From contig OW203726.1 in NCBI GenBank assembly GCA_934045075.1, forward strand, positions 4,349,535 to 4,413,534: a DNA stretch of 64,000 bases. Reading direction: 5' to 3'. Source of the stretch: Yponomeuta sedellus. Its lineage: Eukaryota > Arthropoda > Insecta > Lepidoptera > Yponomeutidae. The notes beneath the pieces are model-generated. The model saw only the letters and a program-made list of their open reading frames with translations, searched no databases and was not told where the DNA came from. Positions 11,201 to 26,200 of the stretch are shown one piece after another (position 1 is the first letter of the stretch; each line of letters begins with the position of its first letter). The position numbers were made by a program, and so were the translations under genes.

Positions 11201-14200
11201 TATATAGGTTTTTTAAAACCCAAAACAAAATTTACCAATTTCGAATGTGACAGCTATCGCCTATGTGTTTCATAGCCGGTTTCAGTCCACTGCTGCACAT
11301 AGGCCTCTTCCAGACATCTACGCTGGATACATAAATAGAAAGATAGATGTGAAGACTCACATCAAATGTAATAGTTGGCAGTTCAGAGATGCTGTCAACT
11401 GAGAAGTTGTTTGTGTTAACATTCTTGAAGTCCGAGGCGAAGGTCTGGTTGGCGCAACTCTGGATGCCTTCTTGCTTCGACTTGAAGCACTCCGGTCCGC
11501 CCTCAGCGATGAACACTGTAACAAGAAACATATTATGCATAGAGCAATTGTACTAAAACATTCACGCCTTAATGCTGGATGTTTAAGGTAACACCATGGA
11601 TAGTCACCTGACACATTTTTTTTTCATTAACCCATTATGTCCCCACCGAGGGGCACGGGTCTCTTACCTGAGGAAGGTATAGGCCATACTCCGCCACGGG
11701 GGCCAGGTCCAGGTTGGTGGAGGATTGTAAGACAGTGGCAAGCCTCACTGTCAGAGGTTATCAAGCCGCCCATAGGGCCTCTGAAATGGCTTAACGACTG
11801 CCATTATATGACAGCCGGCACCAACTTCTTAACGTGCCTTGCGAAGCACGGAACACATAATCCTGACAAATCTCTTTCGTTTCATCATCATTCACTAATA
11901 GCTGAAAAAAAATTAAATTACATTTTGACGTCGTTATGCAAGGAACTGCATGGGTGACCGTCCCGGCTAGTGGCATAGTTTCCGAGTGCTTCCGTGCTTC
12001 GCAAGGCACGCTAAGCCGTTGGTGCCGACTCTCATATAATGACAGTCGTTAACCAATGTCAGAGGTCTTATGGACGCCTTGATGACTTCCGATAGTAAGG
12101 CCCGCCACTGTCTTACATTCCTCCACTAACCCGGACTTGGCCCCCGTGGTGGAGTATGGCCTCACCATCTTGCGATGCAGGAAGAGACCCGTGCCCCAGC
12201 AGGAAATACAAAGGGGTTGATATCGATAAAAAATTGCGAACTTACAGGCGATCCGGTCGCCGTTCTTGAAGCAGACGAACTGTGCAAGCTGCTCCGTGAT
12301 ATTGTAGACGGTCTTCAGGTGAGCCTGCTCCTTCTCGCCCACGCACTTCTTGGCGGTGTCCGCGAGCTGGTAGAAGCACTTCTTGAAACTGGGCGTCTTG
12401 TCGCAGTATCTGGAATGTTGAGTTACATACACCGTTGTTTCTCTCTATTATGTTTCCGTTAGTCACGGATATTAATAGACGGGTGTCCTGCCTTTTCGCA
12501 AGAAAATTGTTACGCTGATTATCACTTGCCAACCAACGTTTCACCAATTTTTTACGTTAACAACAAACGATTTACAAATTTTTGTATCGCAACGTTTCAT
12601 GTGGTAGGATTATTGTTAAGCTGACTATAATAATGACACAAAACGGTTTGGGAATTTATTATTTCTTTTACTAGGCCAAACAATTATTAGATGAATAAAG
12701 TTTCGTCAGTGTAAGTTCCCTTTTCCTACATTGATTTTGTGATAAAAAAACATTTTTACATGCATTTTTATTTAAGGAAACTATTACTGGGAATGGCTAG
12801 AGGGGTGGCCGACGAGACTTAATCTGCGACAAAAATATAGGTGCGACGAAGCGCACAGCGCATAGCGGAGCGCGAAGGAGCGTGTTAGGTTGAACATGTA
12901 CGACCGAAGTTTCTCTGCCTTTTTGCATAAAAAAATTTGGCCGACCGAATGAATATTACGCGTTAAACATACGCTACTTAAAAGTAGGCATTTTGAAAGA
13001 GGTCATTATAAAAAGCAAACCAAACAAACACTTGGCAAATACGAGGTTGGGAAATAAAAAAAATATATAATTGGCAATTCAAAATATTCTTTGAAACTTT
13101 AGTTGCCAAATGATAATCGGCCGAAAATGTTTCTGCGAAAACGCAGAGAACCAATAAGTGAGATAATATAGGTAATGCAACGGTTAGCATGGGGTCACTT
13201 AAAAGTAGTTCTTAGAAAAGTTTAATATCAACAACAACAATTCCTTTACGGTTATCTATAGGGAAGAGCGGGTGACAGAGCTCTTCCATTATAAAGGGAA
13301 ATTTCCCGCAAGGTCGATCGTAACCCGGGGACGGACGGTACAACTATAGTTTATCGGACGTTATATTTATGGTATGTCAAGTGTAACACTGCTTGCGCGA
13401 TGCAGGAATTTGAGAGCATGTGGTGCGCGCGCTTAGTTCACATATGCTCGCTCAATATCTTCCAATGTGAATCGGCCATTTACGATGAGTCAAATAACTT
13501 CCACACAACAGAATCACTTGCCCTGATCCCAAACGAAGATACCCCGCGCTGCGGTAACCAGGCCAGGACAACACAAACATGGAAGAACACCCAGTTTATG
13601 AATTGTTTTTAGTACCTAATAATAATTACTACTTCCGCGTTTCACAAGGCACGTAAAGCCGTTGGTGCCGGCTGTCATGTAATGACAGTCGTTAAGCCAT
13701 GTCAGAGGCCTTATGGGCGGCTTGATAACTTCTGACAGTAAGGCCCGCAACTGTCTTACAATCCTCTACCAACCCGGACTTGGCCCCCGTGGTGGAGTAT
13801 GGCCTAGCCTTCCTGCGACGCAGGAAGAGACCCGTGCCCTAGCAGTAGGGACATACAAAGGGTTGATATCAAATACCAGACATCCTCTCTTCGCGCTCGC
13901 ATTCTTCGCACTTCTGTGTAAGCCCGCACGGTTTTTGATATTCCATCTGCGATGTTTCCGATAGGTAAAGTAATATTAAATTAAGTACCGTTTGAAGAAA
14001 CCCGTGCCGTGAAGAGACCCGTGCCCCAGCAGTTGGGACATACAAGGGTTGATAACGAATTACAACTTAGATTTCTTTTTAACAGACTTCAAAAAAGGAG
14101 GAGGTTATCAATTCGACGCGAATATTACTTTTTTTTTGTATACACATTAAGACTGCATCGAAATGACAAGCAATCGAGCGTATGAGGCAGTGAAAATGTT

Positions 14201-17200
14201 TTTCGAAACAGCGTCTTTCGTCACTACAGCATTTGAGTCCATAAGATTTCGAACTAATAAGGCAGCGGGAAAAAAAGTCACTACAACGTTTGTCGCAACA
14301 ACGGCTATCGAAATTACGCAGCGGACCCGACGGAGGCCATTTGTATAAATGTATGGGGGGTCCGTGGGAATCGAACCAACGGCTTCCGGCATGATAATCA
14401 GACGTGATACAATTAGACCAACAGAGACAGAAGGCGGAGACTTACTTCTTGAAGACCTCGTCGACAGTGCCGTTTGTCTTGGCATCGTCGATCTCCTTCT
14501 GGATGACGCTCTGGTCCACCAGGTCCTGGACGCAGGTCGTGAATGTCTTGAACTCGTTCTGAAATAAAAAAAAATACATTGAATCACGGTAAGGCACGTG
14601 AAACGGGCAATGGAATGAAAATAGGTAATTCTGAAAATAGTGCGTCCTGGGTACTATGACCCTGAGATTATTTTGTGTACACTTGGCAGGTCTGCGAATA
14701 GTGGCGAATACTTAAAGTAATATTGTAAAGCGTTTTATAAGTAATAAAAGTGGAACGACTTCAACTGTGTGTTTAAATTGTAATAAAGAGAACACTTGGT
14801 AAAAAACAGGATAAGCAAGTAAAGGACGTTTTATATAATGGTCAAAACTAAGGAAATCTCAATAATGGGTGACGTAATTTTAAATTTTTAAATGGTAGAC
14901 AGAATTAAAGTAAAAAAAAGTACCATTTAAAATTGTCCTTAGCACGGGTTAGTGCATTAAAACTAAATATAAGGCACGAATAGCCAGAGGTTGCGGGTTC
15001 GAATCCCGGCATGGGTGAAATTTTTAGCCTCTAAATAGGTTTTTAAATTTGTCCTTAGCACGGGTTAGTGCATTAAAATAAAAATAGTATAATCATGTGG
15101 GTACAGTGATATCGTTCCGATGTAAAACCTAACTGCAAAGTAGGTAGTCGGGGCTGTAAGTGATGCAATTTGCTTAAGCCAGATGTCGCTGCCTGTACGT
15201 AATACAAAGAATAGTGTAAAGAGGTTCGAAATTTCAGTGATGCCGGTGAGACGCCCATTGGCTCAATTGGAAGAGCGCTGGCACGGATAGCCTGAGGTTG
15301 CGGGTTCAAATCCCGGCATGGGTGAAAATTTTTAGCCTCTAAATAGGTTTTTAAATATAAGAATTGAAGTAATATAAAAAATGGAGTTTTGCACCGTTAC
15401 ACTGTTATGACACCGCTAATTGCATAACTGTGTCGCAAATCATCTTTTTCTAGGTAGTGGTTTCCAGGAAAAACCTACGAGTATTCAACGGCTACCACAA
15501 CCATCTTCAAGCCATTACCTCCACATTAGAAACTTATCATATTAAGGTCACCCAAGTATAGAAGATCCGGTAGAAATGATTTACGATACACTCCTTACTG
15601 TACGTTATCTATTTGTGTTATCGCGGCTTAATAATGTGGTAATGTGCTGATAAGGCGAGAAACGCTGCGTTATTTACCAATAATCTAGTCGATTTGGAGG
15701 ACATCCGTCTACGAAAGTAGTATGCGCATATTTAACATCCGGCTCACATAATTTAGTTAAATGTGAGATTTCCGCACTTATCCCCTTTTTATTGCATCAA
15801 AGTCTGTGACGCTCGTGGAATAACACCTGGCAAGGCTGGCACTAACTGAAAATCAGCGAGGAAGCCTTGTCCATCAGCATACTGCTGAGTCAGTTGCCAT
15901 TTGTAGCAGCAGTGACACGCCGTGACCTTTCCTTCCTTTTTTTTTTGTTTTTTGTGAATGTTATGTTTAGTAATATATACAGGGTGTCTCATTCAAATCG
16001 GTCAGTACGGGAAAGTCTGAAACTATAAGACATACGAAGATCTGTTCTGAGGAACCATGTCATCGATTTTAATAACAAGAAAAACTGCATTCATACATTT
16101 TAAAAAACATCTGTACTCCGTTCGGGAATCGAACCCGGATGTTATGAAAAAAAAAGTGTAGAACTGGACTAGAAAAGGACCCAAAAGCAAGAGACCCAGG
16201 CTCGATTTCCAGTGCGGGCATGTAGGTACAAATGCCTTTGTTTTCTAAGTTATGTACATTTTCTATAGTAGCAATACCACTCGCTAACGGTGAAGTAAAT
16301 AATATAGCTCGAAAAACAGCCAGATTTCCCTACGTGACGAAAATATGACTAAGCCATTATATTCTTTTTAATGCACTAACACGGGTTAGTGCATTAAAAA
16401 GAATATAACTAAGGACAATTTTAAAAAACCTATTTAGAGGCTAAAAATTCCACCCATCCCGGGATTCGAACCCGCGACCTCTGGCTATCAGTGCCAGCGC
16501 TCTTTCCAACTGAGCTAATGGACGACTCACCGGCATCAGTGAAATTTCGAACCTCTTTACAATATTCTCTGTATTACGTACAGGCAGCGACATCTGGCTG
16601 AAGTAATTTGCATTACTTGCAGCCCCGAGTACCTACTTTGCAGTTAGGTTTTTACATCGGATTGATATCGCTGTACAGTACTACACATCAAAAGTCCCTT
16701 CGGGAATCTACGTTCGCGCAGACTAGGAAGAAGTGTAACGAAAGTACCCGAAGCTATAAGTACATTCAACATGATCTTTAACCGATACGGTTAAGGTGCA
16801 GAACTGATTGCCGCAGTAGCGCTACCTATTTCGCTCACGCTAATATTGCCAAACTAATAGTCACCTGCATCGATGACGTTGAATCAACCAATAGCAACAA
16901 AGGCGCGCGAAAATGAAACTATCTGCTTGGTCGATCAACTTGCCGCAAATCCAAATCTCCCAAAATTTGGTCATCTGCGCAGGTACATCCGCGAGACTTA
17001 TTTCTTGTGTAGCACTATACCCACATGATTATATTCTTTTTAATGCACTAACCCGTGCTAAGGACAATTTTTAAAACCTATTTAGAGGCGGGTACGTAAT
17101 ACAGAGAATATTGTAAAGAGGTTCGAAATTTCACTGATGCCGGTGAGTCACCCATTAGCTCAGTTGGAAAGACCGCTGGCACGGATAGCCAGAGGTCGCG

Positions 17201-20200
17201 GGTTCGAATCCCGGTATGGGTGGATTTTTTTAACCTCTAAATAGGTTTTTAAAATTATGACTAAGCCATATCCCTGTAACCAAGCGTGTGGTAAACTTCC
17301 TTGAGCGTAGTATTTTCAAGACCTCAACAGGTCACGTTCCCATAGATGTAACAGCAGCCTTAATCAAAAGGCAGTCTTTACTCATTCGGCTATAAATATA
17401 TCGAAGCGCAAGGATATCCAAATGTTGTCCGAGCAACTTTTTCACCTTATCCGCATTTAGACGTGTATATTTCCTCGAGCATTAAGCCATGACGCGGAAC
17501 CGAACTTTGTACCTTCGGCACAAGTGGCACTGCGCTATAGAGGTCACGGGTTGCGACAGACAATAATTAAAACGAAGACAACATTATTTTGTAGGGGGAA
17601 AAATATGTTAGAACACGGCTTTTGCAAAAAGATAAGGCCCTTATTCGCAGCAATGATCTCCCTTACACAAAGTCTTTCGAGAAAGAGCAGGAGACTTAAT
17701 TTAGTTACAAATTAGAATTAGAATTTCATCAATCACACACACACCCACACACATTTAGACACGCGGCGAAATTTTGCATGAATCATGTTAATTTTATTCC
17801 TTTTTTTTGCACTAACCCGTGCTAAGGACAAGTTTTAAAAACCTATTTAGAGGCTAAAAATTCCACCCATGCCGGACTCGAACCCGCGGCCTCTGGCTAA
17901 CCGTGCCAGGGCTCTCTCAACAGAGCTAATGGGCAAGTACCGGCATCAGCAAAATTTCGAACCCTTGAACCTACAGAGAATATTGTAGAGGTTCGAAATT
18001 TCGCTGAGGCCTGTACGGTTGAGGTATTTTGTAATCTGTAAGTTTATAACTTTACCAAGGATTTAAACTGCTTCTTAAGTGTTTTAAGGAATCGTGTTTT
18101 TTCTGAATGTGACCGTAAGAATTTTGGGCGTTGGACGAAAATATGCACTGACATCACAGAATGACATTTATGTGATACTGCCATCTAGTACTTAAGTATA
18201 CTATTTTTATTTTTAATGCACTAACCCGTGCTAGTACTTTTTTACATTTGTAAATTTGATCGTTATTTTATTTGCATTTATATCTATTGTTGGCTAAAGG
18301 GCTGCTTGCTCTGGATAATTTAGAAACACATTAATTGTATATTTACGGCGGCTTTCTCGGGCACTAACGATCTGTTTGCTGACAGTGAATTCTTTGTATT
18401 TAGCGTAATTAGTTTAATTACGATAATTTATCATCTAAAACTAATAAATTATCATCCTCGTATTGATAAATATTATCTTTGTACATTATCCCACGGGAAC
18501 GCGAAATCGGTATGATATAGTCTTAGGAGTTAAGTATTTATCTCTGAGAAGATCTATCTCGCGTACAAACGTAAACAATGCATAGTCTGTTAGCTTTTAG
18601 AATATACCTCGGCTACTATCGGATAGAATCGAATATATTCGTGAAATAGAAATATCGGAACTACTATGAACTTACTAATAATTACATAAATTTTCAATAG
18701 TGAACAAAGGTTTTATACAGAGCAGGAAGTAGTATTACACTCGTGTGTTTTCGGCGAAAACCGAAGCCTACTCTAGGCCCGAAGTATATTTTAAAAGCTA
18801 ACAGACTTGTAATTGTAGCGCGTCGGTTGACGCCGACCTTAGATTTGAGAGATCGTGGGTTCAACGGTTCCTTTCTATATCTTCACGTACATTTGTGAAT
18901 TTGTAGGAATTAAATAAAAATGAACGATAGGTGAAGTATTCGATATCAACCCCTTGTATGTACCCACCTCTGGGGCACAGGTCTCTTCCTGCATCGCAGG
19001 AAGGTTAGGCCATACTCCACCACGAGGGCCAAGTCCGGGTTGGTGGAGGATTGTAAGACAGTGGTGGGCCGTACTGTCGGAAGTTATTAAGCTGCCCATA
19101 AGGCGTCTGACATGGATTAACGCTTGCCATTTCATGACAGGCGGCACCAACGGCTTAACGTGCCTTGCGAAGCACGGAAGTGCTCGGAAAAATGCCACTA
19201 GCGGTAGTCACGGGACTGTCAACCATCTGCACCTGACCGCGCCTGTTGTAACTCAAGTCATGAAATTGTTTTTTGACCTCTTGTGATATAGGGCCGCCTA
19301 GTGCAGGGGTCAACGGACTTCGAAAGGTAACAGGACTCATAGCTAGGTTAGCTTGATTTAGGTTAAGTTAATTAAGTCTAGTTCAACTAAAGCTTTCGTA
19401 AGCAATTGTTGATTAAATCAAACTCTCCCCGCCAAAAATAAAGCAAGTGATTTAAGTCAATGTCAAAAGAATATTATTCAAATATTCACTATAAACCCAA
19501 CATGTTTACTTAAGGGTTGATCTCATGGTTGTATTCATTTTTCTGGTTGTGCAATAAAGTCTTCTCTATCTACCTATCTAATGAACGTCAAACCCGTTAC
19601 ACAATTAATAAATTACGTGCAGAAGAAAGTAACAAAGAAACTCAGCATTTATTCTTTTTAAACCTTTTAAGTCAATAAAGTCTAGTTAATTTGGTTAAGA
19701 TGATAACCATGTAGTATGTGTCCAATTTTTTTTTATATTATACTTGCTGACCCAGCAAACTTCGTATCGCCTAACAATCGATTTTTGTTTTTTTTTATAT
19801 TTTTCCCTCCGTAAGAACCATCCTCGTACTTCAAGGAATATTCTTCAAAAAGAATTAGCAAAATCGGTTCAGATGCTCTCGAGTTTTGCGCTTACCAACA
19901 CATTCAGCGATTCATTTTTATATTATAGATATTTGTTGAATTAATAATGTAATTGAATGACCTGGAATGAGTAATTTGAAAGAGACATTATTGCTTACCG
20001 TTTTTGTACGATTTGTATCAACAACGATTTGTGTACATTTTCACCAAAGGTAAATGATATGAAATAAACATAGCAATACCACTCGCTGTGAAGGAAAACA
20101 TCGTGAGGAAACCTGAGAGACTGAGGTGTTCATATACCTTAGTACTTGAAATTGCTAATACGCGGTGGGCACGCGTAGTAATTAAGCCCATACTCTCTCT

Positions 20201-23200
20201 CTCGGAGAGAAGGCCTGTGGGACGTTTATAGGCTACATAAATACGTAACTTAGAAACAAAGTCACGTCATGGCCGGAAATCAAACCAGGGAGCCGATTCT
20301 ACCCTCATTAGCAAAGAAGTCGTATACGACTCTAAGCCTCATGACTTGGAATTGTACGTAAAAAGTCGAGCGACAGGTAAAATCTTTATTCTAAACGGCA
20401 TGCTACATTGAATTCGAATGAGACAATAAATATGTAATGACTCTGTCGAGTTATATTATCTTATTTTTATACGACAAATGTCTAAGCATTCGAATATTTT
20501 GAGTCTACGCTTTCAATTCGCATGGGCGAGAATCGGCGCATAAAAATAACATAAGATAACTCGACAGACTCATTAGACATTCATATTCTCATATGAATTC
20601 AATGTAGCATCAATGTAGTTTAGAATACAGACTTTGGCTGTCGCTTGATTTTTTATGTAGAGTTCAAATCTTAAGCCTTGGAGTCGTATACGAATTATTT
20701 GCTAATGAAGGGAGAATTGGCTCCCAGGGTGTCTTGGTCAAGTGGTTGACTTGTCCAGGAAACTACCGGCGCTAACAGCATCTTATCATCGGATAAGTGG
20801 CACAGAGATCACACAGGTCAGAGAGTGAATAACATCTGTTTATGTTTAGTGTTCAATTAAAACCGTTGTTTTGCACTTCATTGCCTGTTTACAACCCTTT
20901 AATCTAACGAAATTGTAAATGAAACCTAATATAGTCTGCTAGCTTTTAGAATATACCTCGGCTACTATCGCATAAAATCGTATATATTCGTGTAATAGAA
21001 ATATCGGAACTAATATGACACTTAATTTCGAAATCAGAACTCGATCAGTACGAAACCGGCGAAAATTCTAAAAGCTAACAGAATATACGCACAGTTAACC
21101 TATTTTGGGGTTCCGTACCTCAAAAGAAAAAACAGAACCCCTTATAGGATCACTTTGTTGTCCGTCCGTCTGTCTTGGTTGTCAAGACCCTTTACCTCGG
21201 AAAGGCTTGGAGCCAGCGCGTTGAAATTAAAAGCGTATACTGAAATCTATCTAGTCTTTTGAAGTTTTAAAAACACAAACTTCAAAGATTACATACTCAA
21301 GGGAATCAAAACGGGAAGTATTACTACTTCCCGTTGACCTAGAACTACGAAATTTGGCAAGTAATATCGTCTTATACCACAAATACAGGAAAACCTCTGA
21401 TAACTATACATTAAATCATTAAAAAAACATTTGACTTTGAAATTCGGGAAAAACTGCGAGACTAGATTCTTAAAAAATATGTAATTAAGGTACATATTTT
21501 TAAGGGTTATTAATTTTAAGGGTTACTACCCTCGGTGTGCAAGCCGATCCGCACTCGACCGGTTTTTTACTGAGATCTTTGTTTTGTGTAGGAACCTACT
21601 TGGTAAAGTCGATACTTTAAAAACACGGTTACACAGAACAAAGGCAGTACATACGGGCTTCTTTTAAAATTGCGCGTGTTCTTTTGTTTTAAGTGTATTT
21701 TTTATTTTCGGATTGAGATTTTTAGACTACTTGCATGTCAAATCAAATCAATTTATTTCAACCACGGATGTAAAGTGATTTCAACGTAAAGAATTCACAT
21801 TCTGTTTGGTGAATGTCAATGTGTAGTGTAAAATTTAAGCCGCTGCCTTCGGGCCGTATTGTAGTGGAGAAAAAGGCAGCGGAAAAAAAACTCCACTCTG
21901 ACCATCTTTTCTGAAATCATCTTAAACCAAAGTCATCTTGAACCAACCTTTATGCAGGGATTTATGAAAGTAGATGAAACGAAGGAGGTTTGTAAAGATC
22001 ATGCCACGTGGCTGGTCCCCGCGTAATCCTCTGGGCACGGATGTAAATTTACATCCGTGCCTCCGGGATACAAGAGCGTGAGTTTATGTACGTGTATGTA
22101 AGTATAATCTATGAGAGTGTACAACCGCTGCTTTAGAACAAAAATGTTAAGGTTCTTCATTTTTCCAACTGTACAATAAATAAATATTCATGGACATATT
22201 ACACAGATCACGTTAGCCTTATACTAAGTACAACTAAATGACTTGTGTTATAGGTGTTAACTCAACGATAGATTTAATATAATAAATACATAGATAACAT
22301 CCAAGACCCGAGACAAACTAGAAAAGTTCGTTTCCTAGATTGACCCGGCCGGGGATCGAACCCGAGACCTTCGGTTTTACAGTCGGCGTGCCAAACCGCT
22401 GCGCCACCGAGACCGTCAAATAAAATAAACAATACAATACTAACATGTTTATTTTCTCAATCTATAAATAAAAGTCTCCTGACTACATAGTGCTCCGTTT
22501 ATCAGTTCCTGGGCGGAGATCCAGAGGAAGACCGAAATCAGGTACAGTCTGTTTATTCTTACTTGTCCAATTTAGTAAACAAGATTCTAACCTTAAAATT
22601 GAGATTAGATGCCTAAACTAGAAATTTTCTCGCAAATTCATGAACTATGTTTATAAAGTTGGCAGCGTGTTATCTAAAAGAGTGTTCCAAGTTACTTCAT
22701 TTATGGAAATATGGCAGTTTTGGACTAAAAAGTCACAGTTTAAGGGTAGAATCTTGTTTAGTATATTGGACAAGTAGGAATAAATAGACTGTAGTGACGA
22801 AAGATCTCACAGAATGCGGAGCCTCAATAAACGAGGTCATTAATAGGGCGAAGTGGAGAGAGAAAATAATGAAAGCTGACCCCGCCACCATGTGGAACTA
22901 AAGCTGGGAAGAGATGGTTACAAAATGGTAGATGCGATAGAACAATTTGTTGAAAGGCTGGAGTCTAAACTAGAATTTTACGATCTAACAAGATAGGTAA
23001 GTACTAAGCCGGTATTGAAGCCGGTATTGGGGAAACTTTGGCAGAGGAACTAATGAGATTTTAAAGGTCATACAGCGCCACCAAGTTATCTGTTCAGGTG
23101 GGCACAATTGTAACTACGGCCTTTTCATCCGCCATATTGAAAAGAAACATTTCGCTGTCTGTTGATTTATAGATATATTTTATTTACATTCAAAGACTGG

Positions 23201-26200
23201 CGTTTTACTTTAAATTTTCCATTTATTCTGAGTAAATTTCTTAAATGGCATGCCCAAATTCTCCACTAGCGCCGCTATCAACTGAACAGATAAGATGGTG
23301 GCACTGTACGTCATCCCATATAAGACAAACAAGATTGTTAGAGTCGAGGTTAATCTTTTTACGGACAACCTTAAGTTCTACATATTTTGCTTGAAATTTG
23401 TCAGGTATCGAATAGACTAGAAACCCTTAATTTGTTACACACAAAGTAATTTGAGCACAGAATAAAAACAAAAGACATATGAACATTTAAAACTAAAAGT
23501 TTACTGCGTTGTTGGTCACCTAAGTGGGTGACCAACCTAGATGAAGTCATCTAAAAAAACAATGTCACAGGCAGTGTAGCGTCCGAGTGATCCCTTCACC
23601 CATCTAGTATGAGTGAAGGTGCCGCTGGACTTTATTGTAAATAAATAGCAGCAGGTAAATGTTTATACGTTTCATATGTACGTTATATGAAGCGCTCGTG
23701 GCCTAGGCGAACCGAGTGATTGGAATCAATCACTTGGTTAAGCAACAACAGGCGCGGTCAGGTACGGGATGGGTGAGCGTCCCGTGACTACCGCTAGCGG
23801 CATTTTTCCGAGCGCTTCCGTGCTTCGCAAGGCACGTTAAGCCGTCGGTGCCGGCTGTCATGTAATGGCAGTCGTTAAGTCATGTCAGAGGCCTCATGGG
23901 CGGCTTGATAACTTCTGACAGTAAGGCCCGCCACTGTCTTACAATCCTCCACCAACCCGGACTTGGCCCCCGTCGTGGAGTATGGCCTTACTGCGATGCA
24001 GGAAGAGACCCGTGCCCCAGCAGTGGGGACATACAAGGGTTGATAACGATGTACGTTTATAAACATTCATGATGTTTTAGTTCCATATATATTCACATTT
24101 TGATACAACTGAATTAAAACATTACAAAATTAAGTATTTAATCAGCGATACTTTGAGCTCGTACGAGTATTTATTAACTGCAGGATGTGTTTTGGAAGTT
24201 AAACATTTCCGTTACACGATGATTAAAGATTCACTAATCGATTAGAATTCATTCGACAGAGTACCGAACAGCGCCTATATTACGCGCACATCCGGAGCCA
24301 TTCCAATCGTCTAGCTGTCAAATTTGTACGGAATTTGACAGTTAGACGATTGGAATCGTACAGGATTTGGTGCGCATAATAGGACCGTGAACGTGCAAAG
24401 TCAAAGTGAGCATTTATTCAGTATAGAAACAAAATTTTTACTCAATGAACGGCAAAGCTGTTAGTTTAAAAAGTAACAATTAAAAAGATTATGCGGAGAA
24501 GAATCTAAGGAAGCATTTATTCTTTTCAAAACAGGTTTTAACTTCGTTATCACAATTTTCAACTTAACGTTACACTATACTAGACATAATCGTCCCCGCT
24601 AACATTATAAACCAGACGCGCTCGTGGCCTAGTGGAACCGAGTGACTGGAATCAATCACTTGGGTTAAGCAACAACAGGCGCAGTCAATTGCTGGATGGG
24701 TTACCATCCCGTGGCTACCGCTAGTGGCAATTTTTCGAGCGCTTCCGTGCTTCGCAAGGCACGTTAAAACGTTGGTGCCGGCTATCATGTAATGGTAGCC
24801 GTTTAGCCATGTCACAGGCTTTTTGGGCGGCTTGATAACTTCTGACAGTAAAGCCCGCCACTGTCTTACAATCCTCCACCAACCTGGACTTGGCCCCCGT
24901 GGTGGAGTATGGCCTACCTTCCTGCGATGCAGGAAGAGACCCGTGCCCTAGCAGTAGGGACATACAAAGGGTTGATATCAAATACCAGACATCCTCTCCT
25001 CACGCTCGCATTCTTCGCACTTCTGTGTAAGCCCGCCCGATTTTTGATATTCCAACTGCGATGTTTCCGATAGGTAAAAATAAAATTAAGTACCGTTTCA
25101 GAGAGTTTTTAAAGACTCGCGATGTTTATACATTGTCATACATTATCGTGCCGTTACCGTCACGTTTATTTAATTTATGTAACAAATAAACTACTTTATT
25201 ATTGTCCTTAGCACGGGTTAGTGCATTAAAAATAAAAATTGTATTATAACTTTATTATTGTAAGGAGTGCTCGAGTGTAGTCGCGGTTCCAATCAATAAT
25301 AAAGATGTTTGTTTATTATTAAACTGTACGGAAAGTTAGGTAAAAAAAATTGAATGAAAATAAACCATAACCCGACCGCTGAGCATCACATCCATCACGA
25401 TAATATTATAAAGACGACAGTTTGTGAGCGTGTATGTTTTTTACTTCCGCTGTCTGCTGTGAAATTTGGTATGGAGCTAGCTGATACCCTGGATTAACAC
25501 ATAGGCTACGTTTTACTGCGGGAAAACATCTTATTCCCATGGGAGAATCGACAAACCGCAGGACACAGCTAGTTACAAGTTACCACTAAGCTCAGATGGG
25601 ACAAAAGTCTATTAACGCATAACGATTCATTTAGTAGTAAAATCTCAAGTCAGCAGTCGGGTTGTTGGTTATTTTTAACAGACTTCAAAAAAGGAGGTTT
25701 GTATATGTGTTAGTGCGCGATTAGCTCGCGTGTGGCTGAACCAATTTATTTTAATTCGATTTTCAGAAATGTTTGATACATTCTAGAGAACATTTTTGTG
25801 CAAGTTTTACAAAACCGGTTTAGTAGATCGAAACATAAGTTTCAATCAGAATATATTTTAAATAATAAAGATAACTTCCCTTGTTGTAAATTCTTTATGC
25901 TTTGACATTTTGTTTGTACTATCAATTTTGATCTATTGCTCACACAAATATTGAAATCTTGAAACGACATCCATCTTGCTTTATCTTTTCAAATTCTCTT
26001 GTCACCTATCACATAATATAGTGGACTATTTATCAAGGAGATTATAATAACGCAGAGATCCTCCGATACTGCTGTACCATTACAATAGTGACTGACTGAC
26101 CGACCGACCGTCCAGCCGACCGACCGACCAACGGACCAACCGACCGACTGACCGACTGCTGTACCATTAGAATAGGGACTGACTGACCGTCCGACCGACC

